In this document: piece by piece, positions 35,044 to 45,700 of the stretch
Numbering within the stretch: the first letter of the stretch is position 1
How the letters are laid out: each line of letters opens with the position of its first letter
Source of the DNA: Yamagishiella unicocca
Taxonomy: Eukaryota > Chlorophyta > Chlorophyceae > Chlamydomonadales > Volvocaceae
Direction: 5' to 3'
Assembly (NCBI GenBank): GCA_003116995.1
Contig: BDSL01000008.1
Span: forward strand, 1,550,001-1,614,000
DNA: 64,000 nt
The notes under the pieces: generated by a model
Database searches by the model: none
The model's input: only the letters and a program-made list of their open reading frames with translations
Told to the model about the DNA's origin: nothing
Made by a program: the position numbers and the translations under genes

Positions 35044-38000
35044 TCACCACCGCGCCCGCCGTCGCTGCGCCTCCACCACCACCTTGGCCACGGTCCAGCC
35101 GCTGGCCTGCAATGGCGGAGGGGCGCGTTGTGGTGTTGTAAGATACCTGTGGGGTCAGGGTTAGGTTGTCGATACCCTCACGCTCCCTGCCCCGCCTCTG
35201 CTCTCACCTCCACGGTCGACATGAAGATGGTGGTCAGCCTCTCCGCCGCTGCCAGGCTCTCCTGTCAAGGCGTACACACAGGTTCCGGAGCGCAAGTCAA
35301 CTCCTCAGCAGGCGCCCCCATCACGGTAATCCCTCAGTCCCTCGGGAGCGCACCCGATCAACGCCGGCCATGCCGTGCCCAATGACAAGTGACCCACGAC
35401 CCCCACCTCCCCCGGTCGCCCGACCTGCAGCTCCAGCCGCAGCTCGGCCGTCTGCTCGTCTGCATCGGGCAGAGGCAGCTTCACACTGCGCATGCGCCGA
35501 CGTAAAATACACGCCTGCAAGTAGGCCTGCCGGGTCGGGTTGGGTTGGGTTGGGTTGGGTTGGGTTGGGTTGGGTTGGGTTGGGTTGGGTTGGGTTGGGT
35601 TGGGTTGGGTTGGGTTGGGCCGGGTTGGGTTGGGCCGGGTTGGGTTGGGTTGGGTTGGGTTGGGTTGGGTTGGGTTGGGTTGGGTTGGGTTGGGGAGGGA
35701 GAGGTTGCATCGAGCTCGGCCGCCCCGATTGCTCCCTCCCGCCCCCCGGATCACCCAGTACCCACTGCCGGAAGGTACCCACCCTCGCCCCACCACCCCA
35801 GCAGCATCAGCAGCCCCTCCCCTTCCTCGTCCCCCTCCCCGCCCCCCTCCCCACCGACTCCGAAGCCTCTCCGCTCCCACCTGCACCATGTCCCGCGGGT
35901 CGGCCTTCTCGTGCAGCACCACGTGCAGCCCGCCCTTCCGCGGCAGCGTCATGAAGTGCGCGTACTTGTAGGTGCTCAGGAGCATCACAAGCAGGTTGGC
36001 GTTGCCTGCGGGCGGGGGGGAGAGGGTTGCGAGGCGGCGGGAGGCGGGGGGGGGAGGGGCATGGAGACCGGGTACACGACAGAGGTACAATAGCTGGCGC
36101 ATTGTCTTCGGACACATAGTTGAGGGCGGGGGGGTTGCGGGCGGGAGAGGAAGCCCGTGCGCCGACACATAGAGAGGAAGAAGGCTGCTTAGGAGAGGGG
36201 ATGGGGAGAACGATGCACTTCTCAACGGCACCGTCTCTTAAACTTGTTTCTCAGTGGTTCCTTTCCCTCAGTGTACTATATCGTATCTTGCCACCGCTTC
36301 CGCCTCCTCTGTCTTGTAGACGGTTTTCTCGCCACGGCCCCCAACCCACATCAGCATCCAGACCCCCAGCTTCAGTCCACGCTCCCCTACCACCTGCCCC
36401 CCCAAACCCCGCTGCTACAGTTTGTCCTTTGCTGCCACAGCTGCCGCAGCCAGCGTCCCTCTGGACTCACACCGACCCGCCGACCCACCATCAACCACGT
36501 GCTCCAGCCGGCTTCCCACCGTGATCGGCGGCGTTAGGCTGTCCGCGCAGCGGGAGAAGTACGGCAACGGGGGGTCCAGCGGGGATAGCTCCAGGGGAGT
36601 GGGGACCTGATGGGAACGGGAGGCGGAGGAGGGGGCGCGGAGACAGGGCGCGAGCAAGGGTGATGGCTGCCCCAGCCCCATGGCTTGCACGCCTGCATTC
36701 GGATGCGTCCAGGGAACGCCTAGGCTGGCTGCGAAACCCAAATCGAACTACACACTTACCTATAACCCCCCAACCAACTCCTGTTCATTGCATATTCCCC
36801 TTCCCTCGCGTTTTATACAATTGTTACATCAGACGACCAGATCATCGATCCAATCACACCGACCGACCGACTGGGCCCTAATCCGCAGCTCCTGCGCGCG
36901 ATACGCGCCCGAAACCCTAGTCCTCCACCACACCACGAACCGACGGCGACTGACCCAGGGTACCAGGCTGTCGTCGTACATCAACTCATACTCGTGCGTC
37001 GAGGGCCCGATGTAGCACCGGTCAACCGTGCGGTACGGTCGCGGTCGCGACCATCGTCGGGCGTCGCGGCCGCCGCCGCCGCCGCCGCCAACGCCCTCCC
37101 CTTCCTCGTCAAGATCCTCGCCGTCTTCGTAATCCTCGCGCCGGCTGCTGCTGCCCCTGATGTCGTACCCGGGGTTGCTACTGCCGCTGCCGCCGTCGCT
37201 GCCGCCGTCGTGGCCGCCATTGCCGTGCCGCCGGGCTTCAGCCGTCGAGGGGCTTATGCTGGTGAGGAAGGCGTCCGCCAGCAGCTGCAGGCGCGTCGCG
37301 TTGAGGGTTGCTAGGGGAATGACCTGACCGGGGGGGCCAGGGGGCAGGGTCGCATAAGGCCCGGTTACACGACATATACCAGGGGTCGCATAAGGCCCGG
37401 TTACACGACATATACCAGGGGTCGCATAAGGCCCGGTTACATAAGGCCCGGTTACACGACACCAGGGGTTCACGTACGGCCCGGTTACACGACATAGGTA
37501 TAATAGCTAGGGGGTAGGGTCGCATATGGGCGGTGTTTCAATGGTCATGCATGACGGGGGTTGTGAGGAAGACTGGTGTACGAGGAAGCCTGACGCATGA
37601 GGGGGAAGAAAGCGAGGCAGGGGGGCAGGGGGGCTGCTGCTGCTGGCGCGGGGCGGGGCCGGGGGCGGGGCCGGGGGCGGGGGCTCCCTTCCGCCGCACG
37701 CACCTGCACCGCCATGTAGGCCGAGCCGATGGTGGCCACCGCCAGCAGGCCGAAGCATGTCGCCGCCACCGCGCTGCTCTGACCCACTGCAGCGCACATG
37801 ACGGCGCCTCCTGCGGTGCCCACCAGGGAGGCGAAAATGAACTGCGAGGTACCTGCGGGGGGGAGGAAGGGGAGGGGGGGCGGGGAGGGCGGGGGGGAAG
37901 GGGAGGGAGGGGGATGGCATAAAAACCGTTGACGCGAAAAGGACAGGAACAGGATAGTTGGCGCATGGTCGGCGGACACCAGTTTGGGGGAGGCAGGAAA

Positions 38001-41000
38001 ACCCGTGTCCGAGAAGAATACCGTTTTGCGACATACAGATGCACGCTGGAGAACTTGGGAGGGGATTTCGAGGAAGGCCCGTGGATGCGAGAAAAACACT
38101 TGGGAGGGGGGAGGGAGGGGACTCCCGTGTTTTGCGACCTCTCTAGGTACGACCAGGCCTCGAGGCGAATGCGAAATAGGTGTCAAGTCGCCCAGGGTGT
38201 CGAAACCCTTGTCCACACCCGCCTTTGGATGATCGCCCGTCATGATCGTTGGCCGCCGCCTTCTCGACTGGCGGCGGGCAGCACCCTCTCCCCCTCCCGT
38301 TGTTCCCCCTACTCGCCCCGGCCATAAGGCCCTCAATAAGTAAGCCCCCACCCACCCTTCGCCGTCACGTCCGCGATGTTGTTGTCGCGGGCGAAGCTCA
38401 GGTGGAAGACGGAGCGAGTGGATCCAGCGGCCATCCAGGCCAGACCTGGGGCGCGGAGGTTCGGACCCGGGTTAGGGTCAGGAGCGGCCGCGGCGGCGTG
38501 GGACCTCGCTCCTCAAGTGGCCCATACCCGGCAGCAACCCATCATCCGGCAGCACCCGCACAACCACTAGCACCCCTTCGGGGCACCCGCACACCCACTA
38601 GCACCCCTTCGGGGCGCCCTGCCGCCTGCCTTTGAGGGTGTTCGCCAGCGAGCCCATCAGCAGGAAGTGCGCGGGCGCCAGCACAGTCAGCAGCTCCAGG
38701 GCGGCAGCCGCCTGGAGCATTAGCGAGGACAGGAAGAACCTGGGGAGCGGGGGGCAGGGGAGGGGAGGAAGGAGAGGGGGAAGAGGGAGGAGAGGGAGGA
38801 GAGGGGAGGAGAGCGAAGGGTGCGGCGGGGGGAAGGGGGACCGTTGGTGCTGTGGTGCTGGTGGGGGTGCAACGTAAGGCGTACACTGATGTGTACACTT
38901 CAGTATGCCTCAGGTGCTAGTTGGCAGACCGTGCGGGTGCCGCGGGGGCCGGTTGGGGTGGAGGAATGAGTCCAGGGAGGAAGGAAAGGGGGAACGCAGA
39001 CCTTCCGAATGAACACGCAAGGGGCTCCAGGCAGGGACGAAACAACGTCGAGGGGTAAGCGTGCGATTCCGTACATCCCAGCGAGCGCCCCCCCCAACCG
39101 TGGATTCGCGGATTCTCTTATAAAACCCCCGGCCCCCGAGAGCCCCCCCGCCCCGAGCTCCGCGTCATGTCGTACCACGTCTTGGAATGTACGTCAAAGT
39201 TGTGCGCGATGGTCTTGCCAAACAGCAAGGTGCCCAGCTGGCCCATGCCGTCCTGCGTGACGTAGCGTGTTGTTGGGGAGGGAGGGGAACGGAGGAGGAG
39301 GGTGAGGGGGGCCGGAAGTTGGGGCGGGCTGGAAGGGCGGTCAAAGGGTGTCCAACCGCGCCCTGTGGGCGCGAAGGAGCGGGCTGACATACGAGAAGCG
39401 TTGACTTGACATGGGAAGTGCACTGGATGCATAGCCTAGCGAAGGAGCGTGGGGGTACATAAAGAACCGGTAACGCGACTGGGGAACTCGAGGGTGGGGG
39501 ATCTGAGAGCCGCCCAGGTGGATAGAAGGTAGGTGCAGATGAAGGGTGTGGCGTTGGAGGACCGGGCAACGGGTGTCCATCGCGGCAGCTCGGTGACCGG
39601 TGACATGGTACAGTCACGGCCCCGCACAGCCAGAGTGCCCCGGAATGAACACCCCCAACCCCAACCCCACCCAGCCCGCGGCCGCCTCGCACCTTAAGCA
39701 CCCAGTTGAGGGCTCCGGCGGTGGGTATGGACCCCGCCCCCAGCCCCACCGCGTACAGCATGAAGGTGGAGGCCAGCACTGGGGAGGAGAGGAGTGAGGG
39801 GGGAGCAGGGGGCTCGGTAACCACCCCCATTGGATTCCTTGACCCAGCTTTGAGACACCGCCGCCACTCCTTGCCATTGCCATAGAACTAGGCCCCTAGC
39901 CTGCCGACATAGGTACCAAACGGTTTCCTAGCCCTTTCCTTACCGGCTTCCTAATACACGGCCTTTCCTCATGAACCCATCCATCCACCCGCCCACCCAC
40001 CCGCCCACCTGAGTTTGCCGTCACCGCAATGTTGTTGACCCCCTGCCGGAAGCGCCAAGGAACAACGGCAGGATGGGGAGGTTGGGGTCAGGCTGGGAAT
40101 ACGGGGAGTCGCCAAACAACGAATCAACCAACCAACCAACCAACCAGCCAACCACCACTCATCCAGATCACAGCAATCGAAGGGCTGCCGAAGAGGCTGC
40201 TGCCCAGCCCCGACCCTGTCGCCCACCCCCTGCCCCCTCTCACCTCCAACTCCTCACGCCTCCGGCCCCCCCCCCCGTGTCAACGGTTTTCACGCCCCCC
40301 CCTCCGCCGCACCTGCCACAACATGAAGCGCACGTAGTTCTGTCCCGTGGTGTCCGGGTAGCCGGAGGGCAGGAACGTGGCGGTGATGGTGTCGCGGACC
40401 TGCCTGTCGTACCGTACGACAAACACGACAGCACACGAGGAGTTCAGGGTGCTGGCAAGAGCGCAGGCTGCCCTCCCCTGCCCTCACCCTCGCTGACTTC
40501 CCTGCCCTCCCCTGCCCTCCCGCGATCTCGACTGCGGGCATGCGGGTGCTCTCGCTTGTGCTATTACGTTTTCCGGTCTTCCACGAAGCGGCGCGGCGCT
40601 ACTTCGGCTTCCTGCCGCGGACGCTGGCTGGCCAAGCTCGGTAATTTACTTGACCAACATGGCATCAGTCTGCGTCCAGGCTCAGGCTCGGTGCTGGAAT
40701 TCGACACCCGGCTTTTGTATATACCCCCAGTTCTCCAGCGTGCGATTCCAAACGAGTGTCCCAAATGTTTCCTAATCGGTTTGACCTTTGCAGTGCCGAC
40801 CTGCGGGTATCCTCCCGCGGCCTCCCTGCCCTCTTCCCACCTGTACATGAAGGTGGCGAAGGGCACGTCCTCGCCCCGGGCCACCGGACTGGCCTCCGCC
40901 GCCCTGCTGGTGCTGCACGAGGCCCCCGGCCCCCCGCCCCCCGGGGCCCCCCCGCCGCCGAACACGAGCTCGTCACGGGCGTGGCAGCGGACCATGCGCA

Positions 41001-42105
41001 AGTTGTAGTCCCGGGAGCCAGTACCTGTGAGGGTGGGGATGGAGGAGAGGGGGGTTTCGAGGAAGACCCGTGGATGCGAGAAAAAAACTGTTTAGAACAG
41101 ACGTTTTGAGATGCATGCTGGAGAAGTGGGTTGAGGATACGAAAGACGAAGGGAGAGAGGGGAGGAGGAGGGGAGGGGAGGGGAAGGGGGCGGGACAGGA
41201 GCGCGGAGGCTATGCGGGGGGAAGATTCGATGTGGGTCGATTCCCCACACGGCAGGGGGGTTATCGACTATGCTGCCGGGGAAGCGGGATTATGAGCCGC
41301 ATCAAATCACCAAACCACCCGTGCTGCGACGCAAGCATTGGGCCCAATGACAGCCACCCACTGCTCCCCGCCAAAGACGGTTTCCGCTGCCCTAAATTAT
41401 CGCCGCCGTTTCGACTTCCCCCACCGCTCAGACCCTTTGACTGTTCCCAACCAGGGCCCTACCCGAAACCAACAGGTGTACCGCGCGGCTGCCGTCATGC
41501 TGTACGATTCGGCCGCGGAAGGCGCCGTCCTTGGGCTCGTTGTAGGCACTGGAGGAGGAGCTGGGAAGGGCTGAGGCGCTGGAGAAAGCGGAGGTTGGGG
41601 TGTGGCTGGGGCTGAATTCGGAGCGCATGCCGATGCTAGGAGCGGCGCCGGAGCCAGCGCGGGCGGTGGAGGGAAGGGGTGGAGGGCGCTCAAGATGAGA
41701 TGGAGGAGAAGGGGTGGCTTGCCGATGGGTCTGCGAGGTTTCAATTCCGATGGGTGCTGAGTCGAGTTCTGGGCCTCCGCCTGGGTCGTGCCCCGGACCT
41801 GCTGCTGGGATTCGGTCATGGCCTGGGCTGGCGGCAAAGCCACGCCACGCTGTTTCAGAGGCGGCATCCACTTGATTCCCTTTATGATGTACAAATTGTT
41901 GCGCCGGTTGAGATGGCGCGCGTATGCATGTGGGATCCTGTGCCGGAGCTGGAGCCGGAGCGGCGCTGGAGCTAGCTTTGGTAGCCAGGAGCAGGCGCGC
42001 GCTGGGCCCTGCCAGCGCTGTGGCCACATCCTCAGGTTGTTTGCGGCCCCTCCTGGCGAGCGTTGCCAAGCAGAGTGCCCGCGAGCAATTGGCCAGCTGA
42101 CGCAT
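35044..42105 (-). CDS. Root UVB sensitive (RUS, DUF647) family protein
   Basis: Fifteen minus-strand exons sum to 761 residues: 42105-41463, 41024-40841, 40403-40313, 40042-40009, 39778-39693, 39252-39176, 38739-38630, 38445-38356, 37852-37704, 37323-36964, 36606-36489, 36005-35881, 35526-35425, 35261-35208 and 35106-35044. The first 210 residues are basic then Ser/Pro-rich and may hold an organelle transit peptide. The RUS core follows: TITATFLPSGYPDTTGQNYV, GALNWVLKDGMGQLGTLLFG, HFLLMGSLANTLKGLAWMAA, FARDNNIADVTAKGTSQFIF, LATLNATRLQLL. The C-terminal part has FMTLPRKGGLHVVLHEKADP and ends ASGWTVAKVVVEAQ. Plant RUS proteins act in plastids in UV-B and vitamin B6-related root signalling and auxin transport; biochemical activity is unknown. 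An acidic/Gly-rich insert (around 37050-37200) is unusual. One intron begins GC. Several introns carry repeats shared with other genes. Confidence 0.92.
35531..35694 (+). repeat. (GGGTT)n tract, about 32 units
   Basis: A nearly perfect GGGTT pentamer array with two GGGCCGGGTT interruptions. It lies in a RUS intron immediately upstream (in gene sense, as CCCAA) of the acceptor at 35527. Read on the gene strand it is a C/A tract, not a normal pyrimidine tract. Confidence 0.95.
36060..36125 (+). repeat. Dispersed repeat family D, partial copy
   Basis: Shows ACCGGGTACACGACA, AATAGCTGGCGCATTGTC and CGGACACATAGTTG, similar in order to GATAGTTGGCGCATGGTC and CGGACACCAGTTTG at 37951-37988. It lies in a RUS intron. 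Confidence 0.5.
37345..37500 (+). repeat. 36-38 bp tandem repeat, about 4 partial copies
   Basis: The unit contains CATAAGGCCCGGTTACACGA and CATATACCAGGGGTCG. It lies in the RUS intron between exons 9 and 10 and resembles part of the family D copy at 36060. Confidence 0.85.
37558..37600 (+). repeat. Dispersed intronic repeat family A, diverged partial copy
   Basis: Shows TTGTGAGGAAGACTGGTGTA then CGAGGAAGCCTGACGCATGA, like the start of the 41055 copy. It lies in the RUS intron between exons 9 and 10. Confidence 0.4.
37915..37990 (+). repeat. Dispersed repeat family D, long copy
   Basis: Shows GGCATAAAAACCGTTGACGC, GAAAAGGACAGGAACAGGAT, then GGCGCATGGTCGGCGGACAC. It matches the 1286 copy in the first half and the 36060 copy in the second half. 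It lies in the RUS intron between exons 8 and 9. Confidence 0.6.
37993..38104 (+). repeat. Dispersed intronic repeat family A, two adjacent partial copies
   Basis: The first piece shows AAAACCCGTGTCCGAGAAGA, ATACCGTTTTGCGA and ATGCACGCTGGAGAACTTGG. The second shows GATTTCGAGGAAGGCCCGTG and GATGCGAGAAAAACACTT. Both are colinear with 41055-41148. They are in the RUS intron between exons 8 and 9. Confidence 0.65.
38628..38629 (-). other. Apparent GC (non-GT) 5' splice site
   Basis: To keep the RUS frame from LANTLK into GLAWMAAG, exon 7 must end at 38630, giving AAAG before GCAGGC on the minus strand. The acceptor at 38446 is a normal CAG. GC-AG introns are a known minority class. Confidence 0.6.
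39098..39130 (+). repeat. Dispersed intronic repeat family C, copy 2
   Basis: It matches 15573-15606 over about 33 bases with one substitution (TTATAAAA for TTATCAAA). It lies in the RUS intron between exons 6 and 7. Confidence 0.75.
39912..39973 (-). repeat. Dispersed intronic repeat family A, reverse copy
   Basis: On the minus strand it reads CATGAGGAAAGGCCGTGTAT, then AGGAAGCCGGTAAGGAAA, then AAACCGTTTGGTACC, matching 13319-13372 in block order. It lies in the RUS intron between exons 4 and 5. Confidence 0.6.
40745..40815 (+). repeat. Dispersed intronic repeat family B, copy 1
   Basis: Shows CAAATGTTTCCTAATCGGTT, then CAGTGCCGACCTGCGGGTAT, which align with CAAATGTTCCCTAATCGGTT and CAGCACCGACCCACGAGTTT at 51620-51660. 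It lies in the RUS intron between exons 2 and 3. Confidence 0.65.
41055..41148 (+). repeat. Dispersed intronic repeat family A, long copy
   Basis: Shows GTTTCGAGGAAGACCCGTGG, ATGCGAGAAAAAAACTGTTT, AGAACAGACGTTTTGAGATG, CATGCTGGAGAAGTGGGTTG, then GATACGAAAG. The whole block is matched by the reverse complement of 61355-61440, about 20 kb away in another gene. It lies in RUS intron 1. Confidence 0.85.
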
Positions 42106-42750
42106 GCTAAGAAAGCGCCATAAAGCCGGCTCCGCTCAACGGCAAGACGAAAATCGTAGCAAGTCGTAAGATAAAAATTTGAAACTCTGGCTATGTTCCT
42201 AGTAACGGAAAGGAAAGGAACGCACGGGCGCGCTGGCTGCACCGGGACGGTTGCACGTCAGCACGTCAGCACAGCCTGTATTGACTCGGTGATTACTATG
42301 AAGCAGCAATGCGTCTGAAGTTGTATGATTAAATGCACTACCTCGCACGGAATTCACCCTGTTGGACCGTCAGGAATGCAGGCAGTTGGGCGGGGCTGGG
42401 CGAGGTCCATCAAGTGAACATTCCCGAGGGGAAATGTAGTCTTCTAAACCCCCGGATAATTTATGTAGGTTTGGGTTCAAAAAAGCCTTAAGGGGCTAAC
42501 ATGTTCGCAACCCAAGTTCATCTCGTCCCATCGCCTTGGAGTCCGTGAATAATCGCAATCATAGCTGATGTATAATTGTGACCTCGTACATGTAACTGCG
42601 ACCTCATACCCGTAAATGCTTCAGGTTCTGCTCTGTCCGCTCATGGCCGTTGATTTTTAATACCCGCTGCTGCACATTGGTCCTCGCATCCTTACAACAT
42701 TGTGGCTATTGGATCGCTGGCGCACATTGGAGAAGGCTAACGGAGGAAGC
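42106..42750. promoter_or_regulatory. Divergent intergenic/promoter region
   Basis: About 645 bases separate the RUS start (minus) and the GH5-like start (plus). The centre is AT-rich relative to the flanks. No defined element is called. Confidence 0.4.
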
Positions 42751-45700
42751 ATGCTCACAAGGGGCTGTGGAGGCGGCAGCACAGCGACCCATGGGCCGCA
42801 GCCACGCCGCGTCGCTGCACCTACCGCAGGGCAGGCGCTGCTCGCCCTTGCGTTTGCGGTCTTCTGCTGCTGTCCCCCCTCACAATACGTCTTGGGCGCC
42901 TCACTTGATAATGCCACGACCATTTCAATTGACCGCGCTGCGGTTGCAGCGGGTGATGCCGGCAGCCATGGCAGTGACAATGGCGGCCTGGACGTCGACT
43001 ATGCCGCATACGACGGGACTGAGGACTTCCCAGTACAATCTAGCGGCTGTACTGACAGCACCCCCACGATCAAATCAGGCGACGAGCAGCCGCCAGGCTC
43101 GCAGCCAAGCAGCGCTTCTAGGCCCAAAACCAAACCGGCCTGGGTCGGGCTCAACCTGGGCAATCTCCCCATCTTTCCCTTCAGAGATGCTAGGCTGGAT
43201 CAGAGCGAGGAAGAGATTCGGCAGCTGCTGCAGGTGAGCAGCATTCGCGAGAACACGCGGGGGTGGCGATGCCAGCAGCGGTGGCGGCAATGGCGGGTCC
43301 ACTTCCAAGGAAGGATGAGCGTCTGCTGGTAGTGGGTAGTGGGCACGAATGTGCGAAGTGCGCTAGGTGACCCACGGGTCTGCCATGTGATAACCAGCAC
43401 CGGGGACACCGATTTACCCTTCGGTGTTTGACGCGCGGTCGCGCTCAACCTGGACGTCGTGCCCAAACATGTTTTAACCGCCGCTATCTGCTAGGACTCC
43501 TTCCGAACCCACGACGTGTCGTGCGCAGGACGCCGTCACGGATCTCGCCAACGCCGGCGGCAACTTGTTGCGCGTTTGGTTCCACATCGACGGCGCCAGC
43601 ACCCCCTGCTGGGGCCGTCGGCGCCCTGCCGGATGCGGAAGCCTCACTGCCAACAACACCGCAGAAGGCGGCGGCGGCCTGGGAGGCGGCAGCAGCTGCG
43701 CCGGCAGCTCAGGCCCTGAGGCGTCGACCCTGCTGGACGAGGTGGTGATGGGCTGCAATGCTGCCGCGGTAGAGGACCTCCAGTGGTTGCTGCGGCGGTG
43801 CCATCGCCGCGGGGTCAGTGTGTTGCTGGTACTGTGGTCGCACGACATCATGGCGGTGCGCAGGTGGGTGCGCGGCCAAGGAGGCGTGGGGTGGTGTATT
43901 GGAGTCCCCGATGTGGGTCGGATTCCGTGCTTCATTGCGGGATATGGGTCGGATGACTTCCTCCCCCCCGCCTTCCCCTCACTCCCCCGTCCCCTCCAAC
44001 CCGCGCATGCCGTACGTTCAGGGACAACCCGCCGAGCCACCGCGAGCGCGCCCTCCATATGATCCGCAGCGCCGCGGGTACGGCAGCCTACGTGGACCGC
44101 TGCCTGACGCCGCTTGTACGGCACCTGGCGGTCACACCCATACCAGCGCAGGACGATGATGACGTCAGCGGCGGCATCGAGGGGGGCCGAGTCGCGCCCC
44201 TGCTCGTCCCACCCGCGCCGACGCGGCTCGTTATGTCAACTCCAAAACCACTTCCAAAACCGTCGTTTCCGGCGCTGTCCTCCCCGCTGTTCCCAGCGCC
44301 GCCGCCGCCCTCGCCGCTTCTGGGTCCGCAGCCGACATCACCCCACCGCACCAGCAGCATCCGCGTCACACCCAAGCCCCACCGGCTCAACATTACCTCC
44401 CTAGGTGCCGTCGGCGGCGGCCGTGTCGCTGGCATCGCAGCGCCCAGCCCCGTGGGGGCCCTGCTGGGCAGCCCCGGCGCCGCCACACCGCTTCGTCGGC
44501 GACTGGCAGGTGTTGTAACCAGCGGCGCCGGGGTAAAGCCCCCAGCCCCGTCGCCCTCTGCCCATTTCGGGTCAATCCGGATCACACCCATGCCCCACGC
44601 CGCCACCGCCGCCGCCAGCCCCACCACTACCGCCGCCGGGCTAACACCTGGCGCGCTTCCGATTGGGGCCAGCACAGCACCGCCGCCACCGCGGCCGCCG
44701 CCTCGCACAACGACCGATTCCAGACTCACCACCGACGTCACGTACTCTTCTGTTCTGCTTGGCTATGAGGTGCTGAACGAGCCGGAAGGCATGAGCTGGG
44801 ACCTGCGCCTCTACCATAACTACATGTACGGTGGTACGGCTATGGCAAAGGAGCCGGCTGACTGTGCCTATAACCAATCGCACACGGATTCCCACCTACT
44901 GGGCTCCTTATGGGTTGGACGAAACGAACGGCGTAAGAAAGGGCCACATAGGTTCTGGGTAGGGACGTGGTGCAACGAAACAACAAAGGGGCTTATGGCT
45001 CATTGTAACTCTTGACGAAGGCAGACGTGGAGCAGTTTCAGTCGGAGAAAAAAGATGGAGTAGGCGTGCGGAAATGGATGCCGGTCCGGACTGCCTTGAA
45101 TTCGTCCCTCAGGTACGACATGGCGTGGGGACCGTACACCATGGATGATCCGGACTGGTTCGACGCACGGCCTGAGCGCGCTGCCGACCGCCGCACACTG
45201 CAAGTAGGTCGATTCGTTTCCTGGTGGGGGGTAGTTGTCTTGCGGTTCCAAGGGTCGGACGGGATGGCTTTGAGTTTGCGTTTGATTGCGTTTGAATTTC
45301 TGAATGGAAAGTTCTGGACGGGTTGGATGTTGGAAACGAGAGGGTTCTTGTGTGTTGCTGCTAGTCATCAGGGTCAAAAACACATGTTGAGAACAACATG
45401 CCCAAAGCCAGGAGCGACGCAAACCTGCGATGCGCACATGTTACTCCATATCGCGCAAGAAATCGCGACGGGTTTCGATTAAAGATGTGTATTCCGTTCA
45501 CGCCGTCGGCGGGCCGCAGGTGCTGAAGGCCTTCGGGGGACAGCGCACGCCAATTACTGTGCGTGACTGTGGCGGCGGGAGGGGGGCTGAGCTGGGCTAC
45601 CTTGGTGTGACTGTGGGATCCAGCCTTATTACGTGTACTGTTGCAACGACCGGAGTAGAATATGGGATAGTGAAGGCTGGGTAGAAGGTGCGTGCTTAGC

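Noticed and set aside
35305..35782. NPTQPNPTQP and GWVGLGWVGL repeat peptides
   Set aside because: Frame artefacts of the (GGGTT)n tract within a RUS intron.
43497..43528. Alternative acceptor for GH5 exon 2 giving DSFRTHDVSCA
   Set aside because: It resembles the FRTHGVSC of mannanases, but the downstream barrel strand is then out of frame; the acceptor at 43528 keeps phase.
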